Shown: positions 1 to 8,083 of the stretch, in pieces
Layout of the letters: each line of letters begins with the position of its first letter
Position numbering within the stretch: position 1 is the stretch's first letter
NCBI RefSeq assembly: GCF_000023585.1
Contig: NC_012914.1
Coordinates: 6,083,501 to 6,147,500, forward strand
DNA from: Paenibacillus sp. JDR-2
GTDB taxonomy: Bacteria; Bacillota; Bacilli; Paenibacillales; Paenibacillaceae
Reading direction: 5' to 3'
DNA length: 64,000 nucleotides
Translations under genes and position numbers: made by a program
Notes under the pieces: generated by a model
Told to the model about the DNA's origin: nothing
Databases searched by the model: none
Seen by the model: the letters and a program-made list of their open reading frames with translations, nothing else

Positions 1-604
1 TCGTCCATATCCACTTAAGGGAAATCAAGAACAAGAAGTTCTGAAACCACTCATACTTAAAGATGCACCAGCCATATACCATCAATAAGAGCGCTCCAAT
101 AAAAGCAAAGAGATTTCCCCGTTTTGGCTGATAATCCGGATAGGCGGCCAATAAAATCCATGAGGGCAAATAACGTTCATCATTCTCCCCTAAAATCCTT
201 TTATTACCTTCATAGGCGGTTATCATTATTGCAGGTTCTCCGCGTTCATCATAAGTCATTAGAGAACCATTTTGGTCTACGATTGTATAATAGTGTCCAT
301 CCGCATATTCCACCTTATATTCGGTGGATGCAGGTCCTTCCGATCTAATCACTCTATATAATTCCTCTTCGATATATACCTCCCGAACAGGGTCTTTAAT
401 GACGACTTTAATGCCTGGACCATAGGAGGAATGATATTTAATGATATTTGCTTCAACGCTGGTTTTTTTATATGCGATATTATCCACTCTTAGGGCATTC
501 TCGAAAAAGTACCATCTGGCGAACAAGGTGATAATCACGCTTGCGGCGATAATGCCAGCGATTATAAAGTAAGTTTTTAAGCGAAACCTTTTGGGTTGCA
601 TCAT
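1..604 (-). CDS. Hypothetical membrane protein, C-terminus cut by window edge
   Basis: I do not recognise this protein. The frame opens at tandem ATG codons (604 or 601) and stays open to base 1, giving 201 codons without a stop. A hydrophobic segment at about residues 11-28 is followed by a polar, presumably extracytoplasmic stretch of about 130 residues rich in charged and beta-prone sequence, then a second hydrophobic segment near residues 165-190 that ends in more membrane sequence at the edge. The purine-rich GGAAAGGG lies rather far upstream of the start. The gene continues outside the window, so total length and function are unknown. Confidence 0.6.
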   Translation of the reverse strand, partial: MMQPKRFRLKTYFIIAGIIAASVIITLFARWYFFENALRVDNIAYKKTSVEANIIKYHSSYGPGIKVVIKDPVREVYIEEELYRVIRSEGPASTEYKVEYADGHYYTIVDQNGSLMTYDERGEPAIMITAYEGNKRILGENDERYLPSWILLAAYPDYQPKRGNLFAFIGALLLMVYGWCIFKYEWFQNFLFLISLKWIWT

Positions 605-673
605 TAGGTTAGAATTAATTCACCCTTTCCTTGGAGATGCTTCATTCTACTATCGTCTCTAATTAGTTGATTT

Positions 674-1057
674 TTATTGCTCTATTGCTCGTTCAAGCAT
701 CGGTAAAGTTACGGAATCAAATTTCTCAAGTTCAATTAACGGAATCCATGCAACCTCTATTATATCTAGGTTATCTTGGTTGTCATTATCTAGAAACAGC
801 TCTCCCCCAGCTACTTCGCCAATGAAACTAAACTTCTCGTTTCTCTCATATAATAATCCCTTCAATCGAATTTCGAATCCCGTCTCTTCCTTAACTTCCC
901 GTATGCATGCTTGTTCAGGACTCTCCCCTTCTTCAATGCCGCCTCCAGGAAAATTCCAGACAATATCTCCCCGTTCAACGTATTGTTTAACCATTAGCAC
1001 AGAGTCATTTTGTATAATTATTGCTTCGGCAATCAATAAAATATCCACCTTCCACAT
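674..1057 (-). CDS. Nudix hydrolase
   Basis: A 127-residue single-domain Nudix protein. The Nudix box G-x5-E-x7-R-E-V-x-E-E-x-G-F is complete at residues 39-61, with R53, E54, E57 and E58 as the catalytic and Mg-binding core, so the enzyme should hydrolyse a nucleoside diphosphate linked to another moiety X. The substrate cannot be read from sequence; length and the W-N-F-P-G-G-G lead-in are typical of small MutT/ADP-ribose-pyrophosphatase-like members. It stands alone on the minus strand behind a long hairpin at 1142-1187. The ribosome binding site is weak, so the start is fairly, not fully, secure. Confidence 0.85.
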   Translation of the reverse strand: MWKVDILLIAEAIIIQNDSVLMVKQYVERGDIVWNFPGGGIEEGESPEQACIREVKEETGFEIRLKGLLYERNEKFSFIGEVAGGELFLDNDNQDNLDIIEVAWIPLIELEKFDSVTLPMLERAIEQ

Positions 1058-1141
1058 TCATTTAGTTAATTACGAGGCTTCAAGTCCAGTATTCCAAAAT
1101 AAGGGGATTCGCTATAGCCACTCCATTATCCTGCCCGTAAG

Positions 1142-1187
1142 ATGAACGAAGGCAGCTGATCCTTACCGATCAGCTGCCTTCGTTCAT
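1142..1187. terminator. 20-bp perfect inverted repeat, probable terminator
   Basis: Arms of 20 bp (1142-1161 and 1168-1187) pair perfectly around a 6-base loop. It lies just after the end of the membrane protein gene at 1255-2133, as a terminator would, but neither strand has a clear run of T directly after the stem, so a different role is possible. Confidence 0.5.
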
Positions 1188-1254
1188 GCATTAATCTTAT
1201 GTTCTCCTTAAGCGTAAAGCCCCTTATAAAAACAGCTTAGCTACCGCTTTTTGG

Positions 1255-2133
1255 TTATATACGCTCAGAACTGCGGCGAGGCCAGAATTCGGGGGATTCT
1301 CCTCTCGCCAAATGCTTGGCAAATATCTCTCCAATTATGAGGAGCAACATAGGGAACAACAGATACAGGTAAACGTCCCACCATCTCTGACTTATCAAGA
1401 TTCCACTTTGCTTCAGGAGTACGGTTACAATGATAAGGATGGTCTCCAGACAAGCATATTTTATCCATCGGTATTTCCAAGTTATCATAAGCAGCAGGGT
1501 GGTGACGAGTACAATGGATACATAGTAAACGATGCCGAAAGCGCTTGTGTCTTGTGCCGGGTCACTAAACCATCCAGGTCGGTAAACCCTGCTGAAGAAT
1601 AACATGAAGGGTAGGAATTGGATGGTTCCGGAAATAGGACCCAAGCATAAAAAAAGCAAAACTGCGCGTGAGACTCCATTTCTTGCCTTAAGCATCCACG
1701 GATAGATCTTTTTTATCAACGGGAAGTAAATCAGGAGACCCAATGAAGTATATCCGATCCGCCACCAATACAACGTATAGATATGCAGCTCGACAAACAG
1801 CCACTCGATCCCTGCTAGCAGAGCGATGAACCCAACAATCCAAAACCAGCCTAATTGAAATACCGAAAGGATCAGAGCGAGGGACGGTATCGAAATTAAG
1901 TTAGATGTTAAAGCACCTAGATGGCTGTCGTAATAACGATTGCTAAGCAGCTTCGGGTAGTACTCGTAGCTCCCGTTAAAGATATATATGACGGCTTCGA
2001 CGATATATAAAAGTTCAACTCCAATAAAGAATTGCATATAGGTGTGAACTCTTCGTTTTCTATAAAACACAATGACCTGCAACACGATACAAATGAAGCT
2101 CAGTCCCAAGTACCAATAAGAATTAGGGTTCAC
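1255..2133 (-). CDS. Polytopic membrane protein, unknown function
   Basis: I do not recognise the family. The product has about 292 residues with eight or nine hydrophobic segments spread over most of its length and short, positively charged loops, so it should sit in the cytoplasmic membrane. No transporter or enzyme motif is visible. Start choice: the longest frame begins at a GTG at 2142, but that codon overlaps the AGGGGTG Shine-Dalgarno; the GTG at 2133 has this site 6 bases upstream and is preferred. The gene is alone between hairpins and gives no operon context. Confidence 0.65.
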   Translation of the reverse strand: MNPNSYWYLGLSFICIVLQVIVFYRKRRVHTYMQFFIGVELLYIVEAVIYIFNGSYEYYPKLLSNRYYDSHLGALTSNLISIPSLALILSVFQLGWFWIVGFIALLAGIEWLFVELHIYTLYWWRIGYTSLGLLIYFPLIKKIYPWMLKARNGVSRAVLLFLCLGPISGTIQFLPFMLFFSRVYRPGWFSDPAQDTSAFGIVYYVSIVLVTTLLLMITWKYRWIKYACLETILIIVTVLLKQSGILISQRWWDVYLYLLFPMLLLIIGEIFAKHLARGESPEFWPRRSSERI

Positions 2134-2226
2134 GCCAAACACCCCTGCATTGTGGAATGGTTTCCCTTATTGTATCAATTTCTATAAGACCTATTCACAG
2201 TGGACATGAGCCCTTATCCAACAAAA

Positions 2227-2251
2227 CAAAAAAGCCGCGATTTTTCGCGGC
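2227..2251 (-). terminator. Rho-independent terminator after cortex hydrolase gene
   Basis: On the minus strand GCCGCGA pairs with TCGCGGC around a short A-rich loop and is followed by TTTTTTG. It sits 30 bases after the stop of the cwlJ-like gene. Confidence 0.85.
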
Positions 2252-2280
2252 ATTAATGAGATATTTTTAGAGGTCCTAAT

Positions 2281-2721
2281 TTACGTATTATATATATTTT
2301 CACATTCTTTAACGGTCGGTTGATAGAAGCAGTGCTTCTTCCAGCGTCCTACAAGGGGCTGATCATACCAAGTTGGCGGACATGGTCCGGGATTTTCGAA
2401 CGATCCTGGCCGGAAATACCATAGAGAAAATTCGCCTGGCCAATTCCGCTCCCCATTTACTGCCCGTTGCGCCAGACGGCGTTCCCTCTCTCTTGAACTT
2501 TGATAGTACAGACTATGCTGCAATGCTTCGAACGCATGAGGCTGCTCAATCATTTGGGGAATTGTTCGGATATTTTTAAAGTCGGAGCAATTTCCTCTTA
2601 TTCGGTTAATGCCGACATTTCCAACAAGCAGCATGCCCATCTCGCCTTCGGTCTCCGCTTCAGCACGGAGCAGCCTTGCCAACATATCGATATCCTGACT
2701 CCTGGCTTTTACAACTGCCAT
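2281..2721 (-). CDS. cwlJ: Spore cortex / cell wall hydrolase, SleB-CwlJ family
   Basis: The 146-residue protein is a bare Hydrolase_2 (SleB/CwlJ catalytic) domain with no signal peptide and no peptidoglycan-binding repeats, the layout of CwlJ rather than of secreted SleB. The family opens spore cortex peptidoglycan (muramic-delta-lactam containing) during germination. Visible hallmarks are the early A-R-L-L-R-A-E-A-E-x-E block with the presumed catalytic glutamate, G-N-V-G-I-N-R, and F-x-x-W-Y-F-R-P. AGAGGTGA precedes the ATG. Monocistronic with its own terminator. The cwlJ symbol is by architecture; assignment to CwlJ versus another short paralogue is not certain. Confidence 0.8.
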   Translation of the reverse strand: MAVVKARSQDIDMLARLLRAEAETEGEMGMLLVGNVGINRIRGNCSDFKNIRTIPQMIEQPHAFEALQHSLYYQSSRERERRLAQRAVNGERNWPGEFSLWYFRPGSFENPGPCPPTWYDQPLVGRWKKHCFYQPTVKECENIYNT

Positions 2722-2803
2722 TGACTCACCTCTTTAGATTTCTAGACTCATCATATTATAGGCAAAGCGGAAGTGTTACACGGACTAAAGAGAGCGCGAT
2801 AAT

Positions 2804-2843
2804 AAAAAAATCAGACTGCATGGATTCACAGTCCGATTTTTTT
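2804..2843. terminator. Bidirectional terminator-like hairpin
   Basis: AATCAGACTG and CAGTCCGATT pair (one mismatch) around a short loop, flanked on one side by seven A and on the other by seven T, so it can end transcription from either strand. It closes the ABC exporter operon ending at 2860. Confidence 0.8.
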
Positions 2844-2859
2844 ACCTATATTATAGTTG

Positions 2860-4173
2860 CTATACTTTATAAGCCTTCATGGCCTTTCTTAATTCTTTCC
2901 AGCTCGGACGCTTACCGTAGAGCAGAACGCCGGTACGGTAAATCTTTGCCGACAACCAGCCTGCTGCATAGATGCTTACGAGGAGGATCGCGATGGATAC
3001 AATAACCTGCCAGATTGGCGGGTTGGCGAGTCCAACGCGAAGCAGCATGACGAAAGGCGAGAAGAATGGGATAAACGAAGTGACTTTTACAAGCATCGTA
3101 TCCGGATTGGAAATGCTGAACGTGGTAATGTAGAAGCCTGCCAGCGACAGCATGGTAATGGGCATAACCGCTTGGCCCAGATCCTCGGTACGGCTGACGA
3201 TGGAACCAACCGCTGCGAACAAAGACGCGTATAACAGAAAGCCCATCACATAGAACAGCAAGCCATATACGAGCAGAAGCGGATCCACTTTCGAAAGATC
3301 AATATTATATTGCATGAACGCCGAGTTGTTATGCGGCAGGTTGATGTTGATAATGACAACCACCAAGTAAGCTACAATTTGCGTTAGGCTTACCACAAAC
3401 ATTCCGAAAATTTTGCCAAACATTTGTTTTAGCGGCGATACGCTAGTGACGATGATCTCCATTACGCGCGAGCTTTTCTCCGCCGTAATTTCCGAGGCAA
3501 TCATTTGGCCCGAAACCATAATACCGAAGAACAAGAGCAGCAAGAGAAGGGTTACAAAGCCCATATCCACGCCTTGCTGCGACTCGGTCTTGCCATTGCC
3601 AGCTCCGCCTGCACCGTCGCTTGCCGCGATCTGCATCGTATTAATAACAACAGGATTTAGCAGCATAGATTTTTGCTGATCCGTCAAGCCGCTGTCCTTC
3701 AGGACAATGTCGGTTTTTACAATTTGGATGCCCTGCTCCAGCGCCTGCGACGTTTTCTCGTCCATCAGCTTCTCGGATTTATAAGTTACGGTAGGCAAGC
3801 CCGTCTCGCTGACAGGACCAAATAGCAGGTAACCCTTAATTTTCTTATCCGCAACGGCGGCTTTTAACGTCTTCTCGTTCTGCTCCGTGGAGCCTGTATC
3901 CGGATACTCGATCAGCTTGATTGCCGGCTTATCTTGACCCGCGTACGTTTGGCGCAGCTGCTCCGCGATTTTGGTGCCTTCAACTGCTCGCGCATCAATG
4001 GCATAACCAATGTTAGATGCTTTATCGCTGTTTTTATCAAACAAAGAAATAATATAAGGCAGATTTGAACCGATACATAAGATGACGACAAAGATCAACG
4101 TAGTAATTAAAAAGGATTTTCCTTTAAACTTGTTCTTCATCGTAAAGCCTGCTACCGTCCAGAAACTATTCAT
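2860..4173 (-). CDS. ABC-2 type exporter permease (YhaP/NatB-like)
   Basis: About 437 residues with one N-terminal membrane helix (roughly residues 15-40), a large extracytoplasmic domain of about 150 residues, and five or six helices in the C-terminal half: the ABC2_membrane_3 layout of B. subtilis YhaP and NatB. It should form an efflux pump with the ATPase encoded just upstream; the exported substrate is unknown (NatAB exports sodium, but that is not shown here). Start: GTG at 4182 is possible, but ATG at 4173 has GGCGGTG six bases upstream and overlaps the ATPase gene by 8 bases, which implies translational coupling. Confidence 0.85.
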   Translation of the reverse strand: MNSFWTVAGFTMKNKFKGKSFLITTLIFVVILCIGSNLPYIISLFDKNSDKASNIGYAIDARAVEGTKIAEQLRQTYAGQDKPAIKLIEYPDTGSTEQNEKTLKAAVADKKIKGYLLFGPVSETGLPTVTYKSEKLMDEKTSQALEQGIQIVKTDIVLKDSGLTDQQKSMLLNPVVINTMQIAASDGAGGAGNGKTESQQGVDMGFVTLLLLLLFFGIMVSGQMIASEITAEKSSRVMEIIVTSVSPLKQMFGKIFGMFVVSLTQIVAYLVVVIININLPHNNSAFMQYNIDLSKVDPLLLVYGLLFYVMGFLLYASLFAAVGSIVSRTEDLGQAVMPITMLSLAGFYITTFSISNPDTMLVKVTSFIPFFSPFVMLLRVGLANPPIWQVIVSIAILLVSIYAAGWLSAKIYRTGVLLYGKRPSWKELRKAMKAYKV

Positions 4174-5071
4174 GCAAATCACCGCCTACCGCTTTAATAA
4201 AGATTTCGTTTAATGTCGGCTCCATAATCTCGAACTTGTGAATGGTCGTCTGCTCTAGGGCATGACGCAAAATATTCGACGCCGAGCTCTCCTCCGCAAT
4301 CCCAACCTCGTAGCCGTATTCATGCTTCTGCACACCGGTTACCCCGCTTAGCCCTTCAAGGCCGGTAACTTCGCCTTCCGTGCGCAGAACAACCTTCTCC
4401 CGCGGATATCGTTTCTTAATGTCTCTTAAGCTGCCTTGCAGAACAGGATTCGAACGATGAAGAATCGTAATGTTGCGGCACAGCTCCTCGACATGCTCCA
4501 TCCGGTGCGTCGAGAACAGCATCGAAGTTCCGGAATCCCGCAATTCCTTCACCGTAGACTTCAACAGCTCCACGTTAACCGGGTCAAGACCGCTGAAAGC
4601 TTCGTCCAGGATAACGATACGCGGACGATGAATAACCGAAGCGATAAACTGGATTTTCTGCTGATTGCCTTTGGACAGCTCCTCGACTCTTTTGCCGTAA
4701 TATTCCGGAACCTCGAACCGGTCCAGCCAACGCTTAAGGTTGGCATCCGCGTCCTTCTTGTTCATTCCGCGCAGCTGCGCCAGGTAGATCAGCTGATCGC
4801 TTACCTTAACGCGAGGATACAATCCGCGTTCTTCCGGCAAGTAACCAAGCATGCTGAGCTGCTCCTTTGTATAAGGCTGGCCGTTGTACAAAATCCTGCC
4901 ATCATCCGGATAGATCAATCCCAAAACCATCCGCATCGTGGTGGTTTTTCCTGCACCGTTAGCTCCCAGCAGTCCGTAAATTTCCCCTTGTTCCACCTCA
5001 AAGCTGATTCCGTTAACCGCCGTCTTCTCCCCGTATTGCTTATGCACTCGATCTACTACTAATGGCTTCAT
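4166..5071 (-). CDS. ABC exporter ATP-binding protein (YhaQ/NatA-like)
   Basis: A 301-residue ATPase with Walker A G-A-N-G-A-G-K-T-T at residues 36-44, signature L-S-K-G-N-Q-Q-K, Walker B I-V-I-L-D-E and the C-terminal domain of about 80 residues found in exporters of the NatA/YhaQ/CcmA group. It powers the permease at 2860-4173, whose start overlaps its stop. TAGGAGG lies just before the ATG and directly follows the tandem hairpin repeat at 5083-5285, so its translation may depend on that element. The upstream YtrB-like genes could co-transcribe with it. Confidence 0.88.
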   Translation of the reverse strand: MKPLVVDRVHKQYGEKTAVNGISFEVEQGEIYGLLGANGAGKTTTMRMVLGLIYPDDGRILYNGQPYTKEQLSMLGYLPEERGLYPRVKVSDQLIYLAQLRGMNKKDADANLKRWLDRFEVPEYYGKRVEELSKGNQQKIQFIASVIHRPRIVILDEAFSGLDPVNVELLKSTVKELRDSGTSMLFSTHRMEHVEELCRNITILHRSNPVLQGSLRDIKKRYPREKVVLRTEGEVTGLEGLSGVTGVQKHEYGYEVGIAEESSASNILRHALEQTTIHKFEIMEPTLNEIFIKAVGGDLHE

Positions 5072-5082
5072 CTTTTATTCCT

Positions 5083-5285
5083 CCTAAAAAGAATGATCAC
5101 CCAAACTGCTAGAATTAGCAGTTCATGATGATTCTTACTTCGAAAGCATACGCTTAAAGAATGATCACCCAAACTGCTAGGTTTAGCAGTTTGTGATGAT
5201 TCTTACTTCGAAAGCATACGCTTAAAGAATGATCACCCAAACTGCTAGGTTTAGCAGTTTGTGATGATTCTTACTTCGAAAGCAC
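5083..5285 (-). repeat. Family A repeat: three tandem 68-bp hairpin units
   Basis: Units begin at 5088, 5156 and 5224 with exact 68-base spacing; the third is cut short at about 5284. Each unit holds a hairpin: the arms AAGAATgATCAC and GTGATgATTCTT enclose an inner stem AAACTGCTA/TAGCAGTTT. Unit 1 differs from 2 and 3 at a few bases inside the stem. Read on the minus strand the conserved border is GCTTTCGAAGTAAGAAT, then the stem, then ATTCTTT, and the last unit runs straight into the TAGGAGG of the ATPase gene. Related copies are at 7981-8054 and 62223-62312. Confidence 0.9.
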
Positions 5286-5293
5286 TCCTCAAG

Positions 5294-6202
5294 CTATGAC
5301 CGGAGCCGTGTCCGTTCCTGCTCAACCAATATGGCCAAAATATCATCCAGCTGCAAAGCCTGCCGGTGCGTAATCGTAATATGTTCCTGCCCGCACCAGT
5401 CTTCGGCATCCGGAGCCATTCGCGTAATGACGCGGAGCATACCGCCGCCAGTGTCCTCAATCCCGCATTGTCCCGGCATCGCTTGAACCCGCTTACGGTT
5501 AACCTGCTCCCCATGCACGTAGAAGGCATGCCAGCTACCGAACAACTCATCCTTCTCGTATACGCCTAGCACGCGCCCGTGTATCATAAATACGATATAA
5601 TCTGCGAGACGCTTCACTTCTTCAACAATATGGGACGCCATCAGAATCGTACGGTCACCCGGCTCCATATAACGGTGAAGGACCTCAATCATCGTCCGCC
5701 AAGCGAGCGGGTCAAGCCCTGACGAAGGCTCATCCAATAGGAGCAGCTCCGGGTGATGCGACAGGATTAACGCGAATTCGTACTTGCGCCGCATCCCCTT
5801 GGACATCTTGCCAAGCTTGATGCCGTCATCGACTTCAAATAACCGAAGCAACTCCTGGTAGCGGTTTACATCCCATTCGGGATACCACTTCTTCACAAAT
5901 GCCGTCTTGGCAGAAGCCTTCAATCTATTATCATGCGGGGAAAACAACTCCGGTAAAAAACCGACTCTGCTCTTCGTCTGCCAGTCTTCATCCTCGGAAA
6001 TATTTTTGCCCAGAAGCTTAATATCTCCTTTCTGGGGTTTTATCAAATCCAGAATGAGCTTGAAGGTTGAGCTTTTACCGGAGCCGTTGGGCCCTACAAT
6101 TGCCGTCACACAACCCTTAGGTACTTCGAGCTGAATGGGTCCCAGTTGAAAATGCGTCCGCCGCAGCTCTACTTCCTTCAAACTTATTGCATGTTCGGTC
6201 AT
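5294..6202 (-). CDS. ABC transporter ATPase, YtrB-like
   Basis: The 302-residue protein has Walker A G-P-N-G-S-G-K-S-S at residues 37-45, a non-canonical signature K-M-S-K-G-M-R-R-K in place of LSGGQ, and Walker B L-L-L-L-D-E-P-S-S-G-L-D-P. The altered signature and the wedge after a YtrA-type GntR gene (3-base gap) are typical of the YtrB/BcrA-like group, whose operons respond to cell-wall antibiotics in Bacillus. The membrane partner is probably the protein at 6615-7340. Substrate unknown. Confidence 0.85.
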   Translation of the reverse strand: MTEHAISLKEVELRRTHFQLGPIQLEVPKGCVTAIVGPNGSGKSSTFKLILDLIKPQKGDIKLLGKNISEDEDWQTKSRVGFLPELFSPHDNRLKASAKTAFVKKWYPEWDVNRYQELLRLFEVDDGIKLGKMSKGMRRKYEFALILSHHPELLLLDEPSSGLDPLAWRTMIEVLHRYMEPGDRTILMASHIVEEVKRLADYIVFMIHGRVLGVYEKDELFGSWHAFYVHGEQVNRKRVQAMPGQCGIEDTGGGMLRVITRMAPDAEDWCGQEHITITHRQALQLDDILAILVEQERTRLRS

Positions 6203-6205
6203 CTT

Positions 6206-6595
6206 TTACCCTCCAAACTTTCGATCTAGCACTTCCTGGAACAGCTTCGTTAGCTCTTCCCGCGTGCATTGCACAAGCTTTCCGGCTTCAACAGCCGCCT
6301 CGAGTGCTTCCGTAACCGCGTCCAAACGGTACCGGTCCATCGCATTCTGCTCAATCCGGGCTACATAGGTTCCGGTTCCTTGCTTCGTCCGGAGAAGCCC
6401 TTCATTCTCCAAATCCTGATAGACCCGGCGCACCGTAATCACACTGCATTTGAGCAGCTGCGCCAGCTCCCGGATGGAGGGCAATAAAATTCCTTCTTCC
6501 AGCTGCCCGCTTACGATTAGCGCTCTTAGCTGTACTTCAATCTGATAATAGAGCGGTTCCGCGCTTTGTTCGTTAATATGAATTGGCAGCCACAC
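6206..6595 (-). CDS. GntR-family repressor, YtrA subfamily
   Basis: About 129 residues: an N-terminal winged helix (L-Y-Y-Q-I-E at the start, then P-S-I-R-E-L-A and T-V-R-R-V-Y-Q-D-L-E-x-E-G-L) and only a short C-terminal dimer helix region, the YtrA type that sits with ABC transporters. Start: a TTG at 6613 has no ribosome binding site, while GTG at 6595 follows AAGGTGAG and starts the protein where family members start. Lies between the permease gene and the ATPase gene; it most likely binds the palindrome at 7371-7398 and represses its own operon until an inducer, often a wall-active antibiotic, is sensed. Confidence 0.85.
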   Translation of the reverse strand: MWLPIHINEQSAEPLYYQIEVQLRALIVSGQLEEGILLPSIRELAQLLKCSVITVRRVYQDLENEGLLRTKQGTGTYVARIEQNAMDRYRLDAVTEALEAAVEAGKLVQCTREELTKLFQEVLDRKFGG

Positions 6596-6614
6596 AGTCT
6601 CACCTTCTTCCAAA

Positions 6615-7340
6615 TCAGGAGCTTACCGTAGTCTTTTTAGTATAGTGACGGTTCTTAAGCCGCTTTTTAATAATCATATAGCCTAAGTACATGGTAATCA
6701 CGCACACGAGGAATGCGGCTGCGGTATACCACCATTGCCCCTTTTCCAGTCCGTCCAGAAGCCCAAGCACGATACCGGCATTGAAAAAACCAAGCACCGC
6801 GCAGATAGCCACATAGACGACAACGCTTATATAGCAGAACATCGCGTAAGCCTTTCCGGTATGCCCGATTTCAAAGTAAACGTACAAGACGGCCATCGAT
6901 AAGGCGTAAAAGTACCAGAACAATGCGAACAACAGATAAGCTCCAATAGATAAATGATCATGCAGGCGGTCAACCAATATATATTGCGTCGTGAAAAATA
7001 ACGTCAGTACCAAGGCCAGCACAATAACCAGCTGAACCATTCTTCCGATTACAAGATGAGACAGCGGAATGGGCAGCGTCCGCCATTCGGCCAGCTTGCC
7101 GGTGAAGGTATCCTCCCGCCAGAAGCGCATCGTTGTCTTGTTCATAACAAATGCCAAGCTTGGGAATGTAACGATAAAGATCATATCGAGCACCCACGAC
7201 ATGATTCTTTCCGTATCGTTATAGACCGCGATTGTTATTAAGGCCAGATACAGACTAAATAAAAAGGTAAACAGAATTCCCATCCAATCCCGCGTAAGCT
7301 CATGCTTAGCAATATGCCAGGCTCCTTGCCGTAAATTCAA
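6615..7340 (-). CDS. ABC transporter membrane subunit of the ytr-like operon
   Basis: A 241-residue integral membrane protein with about six helices and no soluble domain, first gene of the operon that continues with the GntR repressor and the YtrB-like ATPase. Size and position fit the permease half of that transporter, like YtrC/YtrD, although sequence similarity to those is not something I can confirm by eye. Translation starts at TTG 7340 after AAGGAGAGGGG. Promoter and operator lie directly upstream at 7371-7423. Confidence 0.75.
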   Translation of the reverse strand: MNLRQGAWHIAKHELTRDWMGILFTFLFSLYLALITIAVYNDTERIMSWVLDMIFIVTFPSLAFVMNKTTMRFWREDTFTGKLAEWRTLPIPLSHLVIGRMVQLVIVLALVLTLFFTTQYILVDRLHDHLSIGAYLLFALFWYFYALSMAVLYVYFEIGHTGKAYAMFCYISVVVYVAICAVLGFFNAGIVLGLLDGLEKGQWWYTAAAFLVCVITMYLGYMIIKKRLKNRHYTKKTTVSS

Positions 7341-7370
7341 AAGCCCCTCTCCTTCCGAAGCACAGTCATT

Positions 7371-7423
7371 ATACTGTGTATATCCTTATACACAGTATAT
7401 ACACAGTGATGCTGCAGAGTCAA
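7371..7423 (-). promoter_or_regulatory. Promoter with overlapping palindromic operator for the ytr-like operon
   Basis: On the minus strand a -35 TTGACT (7418-7423) and -10 TATACT (7394-7399) are 18 bases apart. The -10 lies inside a perfect palindrome, ATACTGTGTATA (7371-7382) and its complement (7387-7398) with a 4-base spacer, and an additional half site ends at 7407. This is the geometry expected for repression by the YtrA-type GntR protein encoded in the operon. The palindrome is seen; the identity of the binder is inferred. Confidence 0.8.
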
Positions 7424-7443
7424 CAGATTTTACCATTTTTTAA

Positions 7444-7497
7444 ATAAAAAAGAGAGTGTGCCTCATAATCTGAGACTCACTCTCTCTTCTTAAAAAA
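7444..7497 (-). terminator. Terminator after the DUF420 gene
   Basis: AGAGAGTG pairs with CACTCTCT, with an additional CTCA/TGAG pairing nearer the loop; T-rich tracts flank both sides. It ends the cta cluster and faces the ytr-like promoter. Confidence 0.8.
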
Positions 7498-7501
7498 CGA
7501 T

Positions 7502-7966
7502 TTACCAGCCAAAAATCGCATCGATAACCGGCTTGGTATGACCGCCAGGATACATCATATAGAGAAGGATATACACGGCAACGCCTGTAATCGCCGTAAA
7601 GAACCAAATAACCGAAGTCACTTTTCCCCACTTCCTGTGCTTTGCGTATTTCTCCCTGAAGCCCAGCACAAGTGTTGTTATACCAAATACGGCTGCAACC
7701 GTTGCAAGAACGATATGGAACAACAAGAAGGTTAAGTAATAAGGCTTTAAGCTATCCGGTCCCCCCCATTCCGTATTACCGACAAGTACGGTCCGGGACG
7801 AATAAATGATGAAGAAGATGAGCGCCGCAATTGCCGCGGCAATCATCACTTTCTTATGTTGATCGAGCCTCCGCTTAATAGCCAGATTCCAGCCGATCGC
7901 GACCAGAATCGCGCTTATGACGATAAAGCTCGTACTGATCGTAGGAAAAATTGTGTACTTGTCCAA
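7502..7966 (-). CDS. DUF420 membrane protein (YozB-like), cta cluster
   Basis: A 154-residue protein with four or five membrane helices; its spaced histidines (in L-L-F-H-I-V-L-A, K-H-R-K-W and G-G-H-T-K-P) are those of DUF420/YozB proteins. These genes very often accompany caa3 oxidase genes and are thought to help oxidase or heme assembly, but the function is not proven. It follows ctaG after a 117-base gap that contains a family A hairpin (7981-8054) abutting its ribosome binding site. Confidence 0.8.
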   Translation of the reverse strand: MDKYTIFPTISTSFIVISAILVAIGWNLAIKRRLDQHKKVMIAAAIAALIFFIIYSSRTVLVGNTEWGGPDSLKPYYLTFLLFHIVLATVAAVFGITTLVLGFREKYAKHRKWGKVTSVIWFFTAITGVAVYILLYMMYPGGHTKPVIDAIFGW

Positions 7967-7980
7967 AGGTATCCCACCTA

Positions 7981-8054
7981 CAAAGAATTATCACATAAAT
8001 AGACTAGGTGTAGTCTACTTATGATGATTCTTGCTACGAAAGCTTACGCTTAAA
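7981..8054 (-). repeat. Family A repeat: single hairpin unit upstream of DUF420 gene
   Basis: Same borders as the unit at 5083-5285 (minus strand: TTAAGCGTAAGCTTTCG, GAAT, stem, ATTCTTTGTAGGTGGG) but a different stem: TAGACTA/TAGTCTA with ATAA/TTAT outside and AAGAAT/ATTCTT at the base, with a few mismatches. Again the element ends in the Shine-Dalgarno (GTAGGTGGG) of the next gene. Confidence 0.85.
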
Positions 8055-8083
8055 ATAATAACTTAATGCTGCAGTCTGCTCTA

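Noticed and set aside
5083..5285. The regular 68-bp tandem repeats as a CRISPR array
   Set aside because: No unique spacers: the units are nearly identical through their whole length, and there are no cas genes.
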